Shown one piece after another: positions 16,170-22,785 of a DNA stretch of 54,413 nt. Numbering within the stretch: position 1 is the first letter of the stretch; each line of letters starts with the position of its first letter. The stretch is from a virus: the IMG/VR virus record IMGVR_UViG_3300030090_000446, positions 1 to 54,413 of that record. One strand, given 5' to 3'. The notes under the pieces are model-generated. The model was not told the origin of the DNA. It saw nothing but the letters and a program-made list of their open reading frames with translations, and ran no database searches. The position numbers were made by a program, and so were the translations under genes.

Positions 16170-16839
16170 CTGAATACAAGTTGTTAAAAGTGGTATTTGG
16201 ATCTAGATAAGATTCATGCCCCTCTGCTGAATGGACCCATTGAGAAGGAGCAAAATCTGGTACACCTTCACCTGTTCTCCACAAAGCAGGACTCGTAGCT
16301 CTTACTCTATTATTTGGTAACGCTACAAAGTTACCTGTCCATTTACCTGCGTCAGTCAAGTATAACACATGAGACTGCTTATGTTGTGCAGGATCATCGG
16401 CTATATCATTGCCTGTATAATCTACAGTAAATAAATATTTACCTGTATGAAACTCCCCATCAATCTTACATATCCAAGGTGATGAGCTAACCCTGTCCAT
16501 TATAGTTACACTATGCTCTCTCGATTCACAATCCCAAGGCTGACACAAATGATCTTGCATTGGTTTAGGCCATTTCTTTAGAGGAATGTCAGCTACTAAT
16601 GCTTCAATTGGCATCCTAGCCCACATTGCTCCCCCATGTATATTCTCTTCTGGTCCATCCTCTAGGTCTGCTTCACAACCAGTAAACACTACTTGGAAAC
16701 TTAATGACCTATCTGGTATTGTATTAACCGCGATAGCGATTGCATGAAGGAACTCACCGTGATATTCAGTATGATTACTAGTGAACTCCCTCCGTACCCA
16801 ACAATTAAAATGGGGTACATTACTAATAAGATAAGGCAT
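16132..16839 (-). CDS. Hypothetical globular protein
   Basis: 235 aa, begins MPYLISNVPHFNCWVRREFT. It is a soluble alpha/beta-looking protein with several Trp and His residues, including HGGAMWARMPIEAL and KWPKPMQDHLCQPWDCES. The C-terminal tail is Lys-rich. It resembles proteins found beside terminase genes in other marine podoviruses, but I know of no function. Its start overlaps the stop of the tiny basic gene upstream (TAATG). Confidence 0.65.
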   Translation of the reverse strand: MPYLISNVPHFNCWVRREFTSNHTEYHGEFLHAIAIAVNTIPDRSLSFQVVFTGCEADLEDGPEENIHGGAMWARMPIEALVADIPLKKWPKPMQDHLCQPWDCESREHSVTIMDRVSSSPWICKIDGEFHTGKYLFTVDYTGNDIADDPAQHKQSHVLYLTDAGKWTGNFVALPNNRVRATSPALWRTGEGVPDFAPSQWVHSAEGHESYLDPNTTFNNLYSDGSKNKKQKHSK

Positions 16840-16958
16840 TACCTACGGCGAACTGGTCCACCTTTTGACATCTTCTTAGTTTTCTTTTTACCCATAGCAC
16901 CACCATACATCATTTTCTTTTTAGCGCCGCCTTTTGACATCTTTTTAGTTTTTTTCAT
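16839..16958 (-). CDS. 39-residue Lys-rich repeat peptide
   Basis: The frame starts at 16958 with AGAAAGG 8 nt upstream and ends as TAATG into the next gene. The product is almost only Lys, Met and Gly, with KKTKKMSKGG occurring twice. This layout fits a real, translationally coupled micropeptide. Its charge suggests DNA or RNA binding. Confidence 0.6.
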   Translation of the reverse strand: MKKTKKMSKGGAKKKMMYGGAMGKKKTKKMSKGGPVRRR

Positions 16959-16962
16959 AGTT

Positions 16963-17016
16963 TTACCTTTCTCCATTCTTATCTAATTTTTTTCTATTAC
17001 CTGTTGCGTTAGCCAT
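16963..17016 (-). CDS. Possible 17-residue leader peptide
   Basis: ATG at 17016 with AAAAGGA 7 nt upstream; the product is MANATGNRKKLDKNGER and the stop is 4 bp before the next ATG. The good ribosome site and spacing support translation, but the size is too small to be sure. It may serve only to couple translation. Confidence 0.35.
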   Translation of the reverse strand: MANATGNRKKLDKNGER

Positions 17017-17087
17017 ATATAATCCTTTTCAAATAGTCACTGCTAAATATTAAAGCCCCCACCTATATGACTACCGATCCCACGTTA

Positions 17088-17393
17088 TCAACCTCTATTA
17101 CGCCAGAACTCTTTACTCTTAACGTATTTATTAACGTCTATCTTTTCTTTATTATCTTTATGACAGTCACACCTGCATACTTCAGGATCACACCCACATT
17201 CTATACAACTATCACAATGCGTTCCATTAGTTGTTAAAGTATCACACTCACATACCTGGTCTTCTGTTGCATCATCACACTCGCATAACTTAATTGAATC
17301 TACTTTTACCCATTCTTCATCAAGTAATAACTGTTCACCTTTGTCTTTCACTGCATAATCCCTTTGCATATAGTATCTTCTGTAATAACTCAT
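17088..17393 (-). CDS. Cysteine-rich putative zinc-binding protein
   Basis: 101 aa. Residues ~37-80 contain 13 cysteines in dense CxC and CxxC pairs (LCECDD, VCECDT, HCDSCIECGCD, VCRCDCH), suggesting two or three bound metals. The ends are Tyr/Arg-rich and Lys-rich. It starts right after the stop of the first late gene (TAG-ATG). I recognise no family; a metallothionein-like or zinc-ribbon adaptor are both possible. Confidence 0.6.
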   Translation of the reverse strand: MSYYRRYYMQRDYAVKDKGEQLLLDEEWVKVDSIKLCECDDATEDQVCECDTLTTNGTHCDSCIECGCDPEVCRCDCHKDNKEKIDVNKYVKSKEFWRNRG

Positions 17394-17666
17394 CTACCAC
17401 TTCACTTTATGGCTCCAGTATTTAGCAGAGAGTTTAGTTTTAGGCTTACCTTGTGCATCATGTCTTGCGTAATACGACTTCTTCCTGGCTTTATCTTTAG
17501 CAGTTTTGGGATTCTTACCTGCTCCACGCACTCCTTGCTGACCAAATCTAATTAATCTGATCTTATCACCCTCTTTTGCAAGCACTGCATGGCTTTTCTT
17601 AGGATGTTTTGGTGTTCTTTTAGGTTTATTATAGCCAGAAAACTTCTCTCCACTCTTTTCAACCAT
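17394..17666 (-). CDS. Small basic conserved marine-phage protein (first late gene)
   Basis: 90 aa. KPKRTPKHPKKSHAVLAKEG, DKIRLIRFGQQGVRGAG, KKSYYARHDAQGK and the ending LSAKYWSHKVKW are recognisable from many marine phages (I believe the DUF6321 family). No established role. It is the first gene of the late operon, with GGAG before the ATG and a leader hairpin 20 bp upstream. Confidence 0.75.
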   Translation of the reverse strand: MVEKSGEKFSGYNKPKRTPKHPKKSHAVLAKEGDKIRLIRFGQQGVRGAGKNPKTAKDKARKKSYYARHDAQGKPKTKLSAKYWSHKVKW

Positions 17667-17683
17667 AACATCTCCATAAAAAT

Positions 17684-17719
17684 AAGGGAGTTACCTACTA
17701 CACTTTGGAAGACTCCCTT
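17684..17719 (-). promoter_or_regulatory. Leader hairpin before the first late gene, terminator-like
   Basis: AAGGGAGT (17684-17691) and ACTCCCTT (17712-17719) form a perfect 8-bp stem with a 20-nt loop. On the minus strand it is followed by ATTTTTAT, then the ribosome site of the first late gene. It lies ~85 nt after the expected start from the promoter at 17812-17840. It could be an attenuator or a 5' stabiliser. Confidence 0.55.
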
Positions 17720-17759
17720 AAAAATCTGTTTTTCGCTGCAATCACTAGCCTAATCACCG

Positions 17760-17817
17760 TATACTCCGCAGAAATATAGATAATATAGTCGCAGTAGGTA
17801 TTATGGTACGGAGTATA
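17760..17817. repeat. Dyad of TATACTCCG half-sites overlapping the late promoter
   Basis: TATACTCCG (17760-17768) and its exact inverse CGGAGTATA (17809-17817) flank 40 bp. The right half-site contains the -10 box of the minus-strand promoter. A further ATACTCCG lies at 18032-18039. The arrangement is what an operator for a looping repressor or activator would look like. Confidence 0.45.
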
Positions 17818-17840
17818 TCACATTTAAGTTAAATTGTCAA
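17812..17840 (-). promoter_or_regulatory. Main late promoter (sigma-70 consensus)
   Basis: On the minus strand: TTGACA (17840-17835), 17-nt spacer ending AAATGTGA, TATACT (17817-17812), with an extended TGn -10. It is 27/29 identical to the capsid promoter. It drives the operon that begins at 17666. Confidence 0.85.
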
Positions 17841-17963
17841 GCAAAATTACGGAATAACTGTTTAAAATACGCAAAATATGTTAATACGAGAGCCGTAGCC
17901 CCAAGGCGAAGGCGATCTAATACTAAATAATGTAAAAAAACTATTTAATTATGTTAATACGTG

Positions 17964-17992
17964 TTTACATTGCTGCCGATTTATGATATTTT
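17964..17992 (+). promoter_or_regulatory. Candidate early promoter
   Basis: TTTACA (17964-17969), 17-nt spacer ending TTATGA, then TATTTT (17987-17992), with a TGn extension. The -10 is weak. TGTTTACATTG around the -35 is repeated at 18153-18163. Confidence 0.35.
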
Positions 17993-18058
17993 ACTAAAAT
18001 ATATAGGCTTTGCGTTGCAAACCTTAGTAAGATACTCCGTTGGAGCTTCGTATCCAAC

Positions 18059-18075
18059 TAAGATTACGAATCTTA
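18059..18075. repeat. Perfect 7+3+7 palindrome, candidate operator
   Basis: TAAGATT (18059-18065), ACG, AATCTTA (18069-18075). It covers the -10 box of the minus-strand promoter at 18070-18098, the usual place for a repressor site. A neighbouring TTGGA...TCCAA inverted pair lies just upstream (~18040-18057). Confidence 0.5.
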
Positions 18076-18098
18076 CCATATTTTTATTTGTTTGTCAA
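18070..18098 (-). promoter_or_regulatory. Second late-strand promoter
   Basis: On the minus strand: TTGACA (18098-18093), 17-nt spacer ending TATGG, then TAAGAT (18075-18070), with an extended TGG. It lies ~260 bp behind the main late promoter and points the same way. The -10 coincides with a palindrome, suggesting that it is regulated. Confidence 0.6.
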
Positions 18099-18168
18099 AT
18101 CACAAATTGTTACAATGACTGTAATATTTCGTGATAATTCTTTATAACTACTTGTTTACATTGAATTT

Positions 18169-18196
18169 TTGACAATTTTTCATAATCACATATACG
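18169..18196 (+). promoter_or_regulatory. Early promoter candidate
   Basis: TTGACA (18169-18174), 16-nt spacer, TATACG (18191-18196). The start would be near 18203, at the first base of a G-rich tract. A ~400-nt leader would then precede the methyltransferase gene. Confidence 0.55.
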
Positions 18197-18202
18197 CATA
18201 AC

Positions 18203-18219
18203 GGGGAGAGGGGTGGTGG
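18203..18219 (+). other. G-rich tract at the start of the early leader
   Basis: GGGGAGAGGGGTGGTGG stands out in a very AT-rich region. Four G-runs of at least two could form a two-tier G-quadruplex in DNA or RNA. It is followed by GGCG...CGCC complementarity. Function unknown. Confidence 0.4.
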
Positions 18220-18264
18220 CGATTGCCCGCCTTAATCCGTTTGGACATTTTCGGACAATCCTAT

Positions 18265-18435
18265 CAAGAGCCTAAGAGATTATTAGATATTAAAAGCATT
18301 CTTCTAGATATATCGGGTTCTATTAGATTGGTTTGATGGTTATTGGCTCTTGTTTGAGATACTACGGCTCAAATTGCAGGCTTATACCCATATCGCATAA
18401 ATCACGATCTCATTAGTTGGGGTTTGTGGTATCTC
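18265..18435 (+). promoter_or_regulatory. Hairpin-rich early leader
   Basis: Three nested or adjacent perfect complementary pairs: CAAGAGCC (18265-18272) with GGCTCTTG (18345-18352); TTTGAG (18353-18358) with CTCAAA (18368-18373); and GAGATAC (18356-18362) with GTATCTC (18429-18435). The second and third share bases, so they exclude each other, as in switching leaders. No gene is evident here. Confidence 0.4.
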
Positions 18436-18570
18436 TTATCGTTAATTGTATCGATTTAATAGCGTTAAAAAAATAGCAATTTACCTGGTTTTTAGGGTTT
18501 AAGTTATTGAAAACGCTGCACTTTTTAAAAAAAATCAATTAACTATTTACTTTTAATATTCTTTCATGGT

Positions 18571-18576
18571 TATAAT
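18571..18576 (+). promoter_or_regulatory. Perfect -10 box just before the methyltransferase gene
   Basis: TATAAT lies 35 bp before the preferred methyltransferase start. No good -35 sits at 16-18 nt, so the site is only a candidate. If used, transcription starts near 18583, after the first in-frame ATG (18566), supporting the downstream start. Confidence 0.4.
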
Positions 18577-18610
18577 TGGGCAACGAAAAATGAAACATAG
18601 GAGAAAACCA

Positions 18611-19552
18611 ATGAATGTATTATCTTTATTCGATGGAATGTCAGGAACCCAACTAGCTCTTAAAAAGCTAGGTATCAAAGTTGATAACTATTATGCTAGT
18701 GAAATTGACAAGTATGCTATCAAAGTAACGCAAGCAAACTTCCCCAATACTAAACAATTAGGAGATGTTACTAAGCTTTGTTTTGATGTTCATATTGATT
18801 TATTGGTTATGGGTTCGCCTTGTCAGGATTTAAGTTTTGCATCACGTGATAAGAAGGGATTAGAAGGCGAAAGATCTGGACTATTCTTTGAAGGCCTAAG
18901 ACTTGCAAAAGCTTGTTTAGCTATCAACCCTAATTTAAAAGTATTGGTCGAGAATGTAAGAATGACTAAAGCCAATCAGGATCGAATGACTAAAGCTCTA
19001 TCGGATGTTATGGGTCAAGTCATAGAACCCGTAGCAATTAATTCAAATATCTTTTCCGCTCAAAACAGATATAGATTGTATTGGACTAACTTATCTATTC
19101 CAACGCTACCAAAAGATAAAGGTATAGTTATGAAAGATATATTAGAGAATGGTTTTGTAGATCGTGACAAGTCTCATTGTTTAGATGCTAATTACTTTAA
19201 AGGCGGTAATCTAAAATCATACTTTGAAAAGAATAGACGACAATTAGTATTCTCAAAAGATGGATTATGTCACGTAGGTAATGCGGATTTAAACGGACAA
19301 GATGCCATCAAACGTGTTTATCATGCCAATGGTAAATCGCCTACATTAACTACAATGCAAGGCGGTCATCGTGAACCTAAAGTTTATATTGATAACCTAC
19401 AGTATCGTAAACTAACTCCATTGGAATGCGAGCGATTGCAAACGGTTCCAGACAACTATACAAATCACGTAAGCAATACCCAAAGATATAAAATGCTAGG
19501 TAATGGATTTACAATCGATACAATTTGCCATATTTTAAGTGAACTAAAATAA
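18611..19552 (+). CDS. DNA (cytosine-5) methyltransferase
   Basis: 313 aa from the ATG at 18611, chosen because AGGAGA lies 7 nt upstream and the protein then begins with motif I (MNVLSLFDGMSGTQLALKKL). Motif IV is GSPCQDLSFA with catalytic Cys71. Motif VI is VENV (Glu114) and motif VIII is QNRYR (151-155). The C-terminal RKLTPLECERLQTVPDNYT and the GNGFTIDTI motif complete the fold. It probably methylates phage DNA to protect it from host restriction. No cognate endonuclease is adjacent, so it is an orphan enzyme. It is the first early gene. Confidence 0.93.
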   Translation: MNVLSLFDGMSGTQLALKKLGIKVDNYYASEIDKYAIKVTQANFPNTKQLGDVTKLCFDVHIDLLVMGSPCQDLSFASRDKKGLEGERSGLFFEGLRLAKACLAINPNLKVLVENVRMTKANQDRMTKALSDVMGQVIEPVAINSNIFSAQNRYRLYWTNLSIPTLPKDKGIVMKDILENGFVDRDKSHCLDANYFKGGNLKSYFEKNRRQLVFSKDGLCHVGNADLNGQDAIKRVYHANGKSPTLTTMQGGHREPKVYIDNLQYRKLTPLECERLQTVPDNYTNHVSNTQRYKMLGNGFTIDTICHILSELK

Positions 19553-19580
19553 TTAATCTTAACTCATAGGAGAACTACCA

Positions 19581-20417
19581 ATGACTATATCAAATCAAAT
19601 CAAAACAATCACTGAAGAAGACCCGCTCGTAATCAAATCCCGTCATAGTGCAAAGATGAAGATTGCACGTGCTACCAATAAAGACGGATCTCTTGATTGG
19701 TCAAAACTTCCTAAGCTTGTCACTACAAACACCAAGTTAGAAAAGCATAGTGATGATATCAAATATCTTACAGCAGGCTTTCAGTTAGCACCAACGTGGG
19801 TATCTGGTTATAATACTTGTGCTGGTGCTAGTCTTGGTTGTGCGAAAGCTTGCCTAGTATTTTCGGGTCATGGCCAAAGACATATGGTTCACGATGGAAA
19901 CCATACGGTATTGATCGCACGTATCACTCGCACAATACTTTGGTTTGATTATCGTGAACAATTCATTGGACAAGCTTTAAAAGAGATCGAAGCAATGAAA
20001 AGAAAAGCATTACGATTGCAAGCAAAAACCGCATTCCGTCCGAATGTAATCAGTGATATCAATTTCTATTTCTTATTCCCCCAACTGTGGGATATGGGAC
20101 TAGATGCAATCTATGATTACACAAAAGTAATTAAGCATACTAAGCTTAATCTAATCGGGCGTTATAGTGTTACTCTATCGCGCACTGAGACAACTACAGA
20201 TAAAACCATACATGACGCTATCAAGTCAGGCGTTAATGTTGCTGTAGTCTTTGATACTAAGAAGGGTCAAGACTTGCCGATCAAATACCTAGGCCATCGT
20301 GTTATAGATGGAGACTTGACGGACAATAGATTTCTAGATGATCGAGGCGTTATCGTAGGATTACGTGAAAAGAAAACAGGTAACACTGATACAACGGGTT
20401 TTGTGGTAAATGTTTGA
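19581..20417 (+). CDS. gp88-like phage protein with a conserved Cys motif
   Basis: 278 aa. The segment YNTCAGASLGCAKACLVFSG holds Cys80, Cys87 and Cys91 (Cx6Cx3C). It is followed by a helical HTVLIARITRTILWF and a later beta/alpha part (ISDINFYFLFPQLWDMGLDA, YTKVIKH). This layout matches the gp88-type family of actinophages and marine phages, whose activity is unknown. The Cys triplet suggests a metal or Fe-S site. Ribosome site TAGGAGAA precedes the ATG. It is probably co-transcribed with the methyltransferase 28 bp upstream. Confidence 0.7.
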   Translation: MTISNQIKTITEEDPLVIKSRHSAKMKIARATNKDGSLDWSKLPKLVTTNTKLEKHSDDIKYLTAGFQLAPTWVSGYNTCAGASLGCAKACLVFSGHGQRHMVHDGNHTVLIARITRTILWFDYREQFIGQALKEIEAMKRKALRLQAKTAFRPNVISDINFYFLFPQLWDMGLDAIYDYTKVIKHTKLNLIGRYSVTLSRTETTTDKTIHDAIKSGVNVAVVFDTKKGQDLPIKYLGHRVIDGDLTDNRFLDDRGVIVGLREKKTGNTDTTGFVVNV

Positions 20418-20490
20418 GATAGTAGCAACGGCGGTAATGATAACAGTTTTTATCGTTATCGCCATAACCGCAATAATAATATCTAGATAG
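20410..20490 (+). CDS. 26-residue transmembrane micropeptide
   Basis: The ATG overlaps the gp88-like gene's last codons. The product (MFEIVATAVMITVFIVIAI, then TAIIISR) is one long hydrophobic helix. The reading frame coincides with a 14-bp hairpin at 20430-20463, so the region could be constrained for RNA structure instead. The ribosome site is weak. Confidence 0.45.
   Translation: MFEIVATAVMITVFIVIAITAIIISR
20430..20463 (+). promoter_or_regulatory. Strong 14-bp RNA hairpin
   Basis: GGCGGTAATGATAA (20430-20443) pairs with TTATCGTTATCGCC (20450-20463) around a 6-nt loop, with two G-U wobbles on the plus-strand RNA. No T-tract follows, so it is not an obvious terminator. It may set the relative levels of the genes on either side by mRNA processing. 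Confidence 0.5.
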
Positions 20491-20509
20491 ATGATAGGAG
20501 AGTAAGACA

Positions 20510-20734
20510 ATGACATATATTAAAATAGAAATACCAACACAATGTAAAGAGTTTACCCAATTGGATTGTGAAGAACTAGAACAATTTATAAGAGATAAAC
20601 AGTCTGATAGAGTAGCCAATGATTTATCAACTAAAATAAAAAATACATTTGGCAATAGAGCCAAAAAAGTAGAAAGTAGAATATTTGATATAATCCAATT
20701 ACATAAATTTCTAGATGATAAAGAAGGGATCTAA
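20510..20734 (+). CDS. Small hypothetical early protein
   Basis: 74 aa, begins MTYIKIEIPTQCKEFTQLD; mixed alpha/beta, charged, no motif that I recognise. GATAGGAGAG 9 nt upstream is a strong ribosome site. Confidence 0.6.
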   Translation: MTYIKIEIPTQCKEFTQLDCEELEQFIRDKQSDRVANDLSTKIKNTFGNRAKKVESRIFDIIQLHKFLDDKEGI

Positions 20735-20737
20735 ACA

Positions 20738-20923
20738 ATGAAACGGATCAGAGTTAAAATAAAAGAAATTAAACATCTTTTAAACATTAATGTTGATGCT
20801 GTAAAACATGGTTTAAGCGAGGGATATTTTCAACAATCCAGACCTGAAACAATTATAGATTGGCATATAAACAAAACCAGGAAAATCCTGAATGACCAGC
20901 TACGGGATGTACACAATGTCTGA
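20738..20923 (+). CDS. Small basic hypothetical protein
   Basis: 61 aa, begins MKRIRVKIKEIKHLLNINVD. Helical and basic with ETIIDWHINKTRKILN near the end. AAGGGA precedes the ATG. The 3' end overlaps the next gene by 32 bp. No family recognised. Confidence 0.55.
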   Translation: MKRIRVKIKEIKHLLNINVDAVKHGLSEGYFQQSRPETIIDWHINKTRKILNDQLRDVHNV

Positions 20924-21116
20924 ATTATCCGATGCAATTACAGAGATGATATGGACAGCGGCCCATAATAATAAAGATTATGGATTGAAGGAAGCGAAGG
21001 TATTATCTGAGACTTTGAAAGTGCCAGTGAAAACCATAATGAAGATCATCCAACATGGCAGGAGAACGCCTAAAGGAGTTGATTGGGATATTGTAAAGAG
21101 TAGGAAGATTAACTGA
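20892..21116 (+). CDS. Small helical hypothetical protein
   Basis: 74 aa from the ATG at 20892 (AGGA 10 nt upstream), or 66 aa from the ATG at 20916. The core ELSDAITEMIWTAAHNNKD and KVPVKTIMKIIQHGRRTPKG looks like a small helix-turn-helix protein. This resemblance is weak. Confidence 0.55.
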   Translation: MTSYGMYTMSELSDAITEMIWTAAHNNKDYGLKEAKVLSETLKVPVKTIMKIIQHGRRTPKGVDWDIVKSRKIN

Positions 21117-21169
21117 TGATGTATCTTATTATCTGGTTTTGTGTTAGTACAATATTAATAAACATATAG
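21116..21169 (+). CDS. 17-residue hydrophobic micropeptide
   Basis: The ATG shares a base with the preceding stop (TGATG); the product is MMYLIIWFCVSTILINI. AGGA lies 12 nt upstream. It fits a single short membrane helix; very small size keeps confidence low. Confidence 0.35.
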   Translation: MMYLIIWFCVSTILINI

Positions 21170-21178
21170 GAGAGTAAA

Positions 21179-21379
21179 ATGAGTATAGAAAAATTTGCAT
21201 TAATGAGTAAGTTAAAACCAATAGATAGATGGAGGCTTGAAAATATGTATGATGGCCCGATACCTATAGAAGTAATTAAAGGTAAGCTTGCATCTTATGA
21301 GGGTGAGCCAGACATTGATAATGCTTATGGGTATAAGGGTGCTACAGTAGACCCTAGAAATGAGGTAGATGATGATTGA
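21179..21379 (+). CDS. Small acidic hypothetical protein
   Basis: 66 aa, begins MSIEKFALMSKLKPIDRWRL, with an acidic C-terminal half ending in DDD. ATAGGAGAG before the ATG is a strong ribosome site. No family recognised. Confidence 0.6.
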   Translation: MSIEKFALMSKLKPIDRWRLENMYDGPIPIEVIKGKLASYEGEPDIDNAYGYKGATVDPRNEVDDD

Positions 21380-21491
21380 TATTTTAATAGATATGATTTT
21401 CAGTAATGAGTTTTTTATAATAATGTGTTGTTTCGGATGTATTGCAGTGTATACCTTAGTTAAGATTTACAACGATAAATGGGAAGAATAA
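21372..21491 (+). CDS. 39-residue transmembrane micropeptide
   Basis: The frame overlaps the stop of the preceding gene. It encodes MIDILIDMIFSNEFFIIMCC followed by FGCIAVYTLVKIYN and a charged tail (DKWEE). One transmembrane helix (~14-32) is clear. GAGG lies just upstream. An in-frame ATG three bases earlier (21369) is an alternative start. Confidence 0.5.
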   Translation: MIDILIDMIFSNEFFIIMCCFGCIAVYTLVKIYNDKWEE

Positions 21492-21564
21492 ATAATAATT
21501 ATTTGGGAGTTTACATTAATTATAAATTATAGTATAAAGAATTAACAAAAAAAGGATTAAAAAA

Positions 21565-21747
21565 ATGAATGTAAAACAAGCTTTAGAAATCCAGGCAACA
21601 CTAACAGGATGCAAGATTCCAGAGGATTTAGTCACTGCATTAAATGAAACTTGCAGGGTAAATAGTAAGGGTGAAGCAGTAATGTTAGCGGATATGAATT
21701 TAGTATATATAATCAGAGCATACTTAAAGGAGCAAAGAAATGGCTAG
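21565..21747 (+). CDS. Small hypothetical protein
   Basis: 60 aa, begins MNVKQALEIQATLTGCKIPE; helical, with LVYIIRAYLKEQ near the end. AAAGGA precedes the ATG after a 73-bp gap. It overlaps the next gene by 8 bp. Confidence 0.55.
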   Translation: MNVKQALEIQATLTGCKIPEDLVTALNETCRVNSKGEAVMLADMNLVYIIRAYLKEQRNG

Positions 21748-21940
21748 AACGACAACGGTAATCCAGAGAACTAATCGTTTCACTGGTGAGAAGGATGTAG
21801 TAGAGATTGAGAACAAAGCAGCATCGGCAGGCGGTGATGTAAACGGTAGGGTATATAAACAATACCTTACAAAGACTATCAAATATAAGTATAAGTTATT
21901 AGGTATACGTGGAACTAAACTAGGAAGGTTTGTAGCATGA
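21740..21940 (+). CDS. Small basic hypothetical protein
   Basis: 66 aa. Thr/Arg-rich start (MARTTTVIQRTNRFTGEKDV) and a basic C-terminal half (YLTKTIKYKYKLLGIRGTKL). AGGAG precedes the ATG and the stop overlaps the next start as ATGA. No family recognised. Confidence 0.55.
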   Translation: MARTTTVIQRTNRFTGEKDVVEIENKAASAGGDVNGRVYKQYLTKTIKYKYKLLGIRGTKLGRFVA

Positions 21941-22356
21941 AAATCACACAGATAAACAGAGAAGTTTGTAAGCAATTAAGAGTTGATATGAACGAAGCAA
22001 TCAAAGCCAAGCTAGAAGAATATGGTTTGGAAGGAGAGTTCTTAAACGGTTCTTTCGATGATGAACTAGTGACGTTCAAAGTTGATATCAAGATTGCAGG
22101 AGCAATGGATAAACGTGATAAGAAATTATTAGATAGTCTAACTTGGTATGCTAAATACATAGCAGAAGAGTTAGGGGTAGATAAAGAGGAGATACTTAAT
22201 AAAGAATATCGTATGGGTGTAACCCGATATAAACTCATAGGGTATAACTCTAAAGCAAAAACTTATCCATTGATTATGCAAGATATAAAAACTGGTAAGA
22301 AGTATAAGTTTGAGGAAATTATGATAAGAAGAGCTTTTACGGAGCGAGTAGCATGA
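21937..22356 (+). CDS. Hypothetical early protein
   Basis: 139 aa. An N-terminal helix (VCKQLRVDMNEAIKAKLEEY) is followed by a beta-rich part (FDDELVTFKVDIKIAGAMD) and a C-terminal TYPLIMQDIKTGKKYKFEEI segment. It is coupled to both neighbours by ATGA overlaps. No family recognised. Confidence 0.6.
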   Translation: MKITQINREVCKQLRVDMNEAIKAKLEEYGLEGEFLNGSFDDELVTFKVDIKIAGAMDKRDKKLLDSLTWYAKYIAEELGVDKEEILNKEYRMGVTRYKLIGYNSKAKTYPLIMQDIKTGKKYKFEEIMIRRAFTERVA

Positions 22357-22577
22357 GAATGGGTAGCGTAGCACATTTCACTAAGATACATGATGATCTC
22401 ATGGCAAAAGGTAAGTATGATGACCTAGTAACGAAGGGTGATAATCCAAAGATTGCCTATCAGGAAAAGGAGATCAATGCTTTAATGGAAGAGAAAAAAA
22501 TATTAAATGAACTGCTAACGAAGCAGGATCATATGATTGAAGAACTAGTTAAAAGATTAAAGGAGTTAACACCATGA
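22353..22577 (+). CDS. Small coiled-coil protein
   Basis: 74 aa. The C-terminal half (EKEINALMEEKKILNELLTK and EELVKRLKEL) is a clear heptad-like coiled coil, so the protein probably oligomerises or binds a partner. Both ends overlap neighbours by ATGA. Confidence 0.55.
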   Translation: MRMGSVAHFTKIHDDLMAKGKYDDLVTKGDNPKIAYQEKEINALMEEKKILNELLTKQDHMIEELVKRLKELTP

Positions 22578-22783
22578 GCATAGACCATATAGGCACTAGC
22601 ACTTTACTTAAACATCCTGTATATTCTCCAAGTGGAGATCTGATAGTACATGAGAATAAGCTTAGTCATGCCCACAGAGCGCAATCTAATGTACCAGTTC
22701 CTCCTGTAGAGAGAGCAGACTTCCTGCAGCCGACAAAAGATAATTCAAAATCAATCGGTAAACTTATAGATATAAAGGTATAA
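22574..22783 (+). CDS. Small hypothetical protein
   Basis: 69 aa, begins MSIDHIGTSTLLKHPVYSPS; His/Ser/Pro-rich and probably partly disordered. AAGGAG lies 9 nt upstream of the ATG. No family recognised. Confidence 0.5.
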   Translation: MSIDHIGTSTLLKHPVYSPSGDLIVHENKLSHAHRAQSNVPVPPVERADFLQPTKDNSKSIGKLIDIKV

Positions 22784-22785
22784 TA

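Larger units (their letters stand above)
17667..18610. other. Divergent gene-free control region, possible replication origin
   Basis: This ~940-bp stretch between the divergent late and early operons has no convincing gene on either strand. It contains two good minus-strand promoters, plus-strand promoter candidates, dyad sequences overlapping -10 boxes, an unusual G-rich patch and a hairpin-rich 5' leader, listed separately. Long AT-rich segments (17930-18180 and 18480-18560) could unwind easily. Use as a replication origin is an inference from position and composition. Confidence 0.7.

Noticed and set aside
18566-18610. Methyltransferase starting at the first ATG (18566)
   Set aside because: The extra 15 residues precede motif I, overlap a perfect TATAAT, and lack a ribosome site; the ATG at 18611 has AGGAGA and starts the conserved fold.
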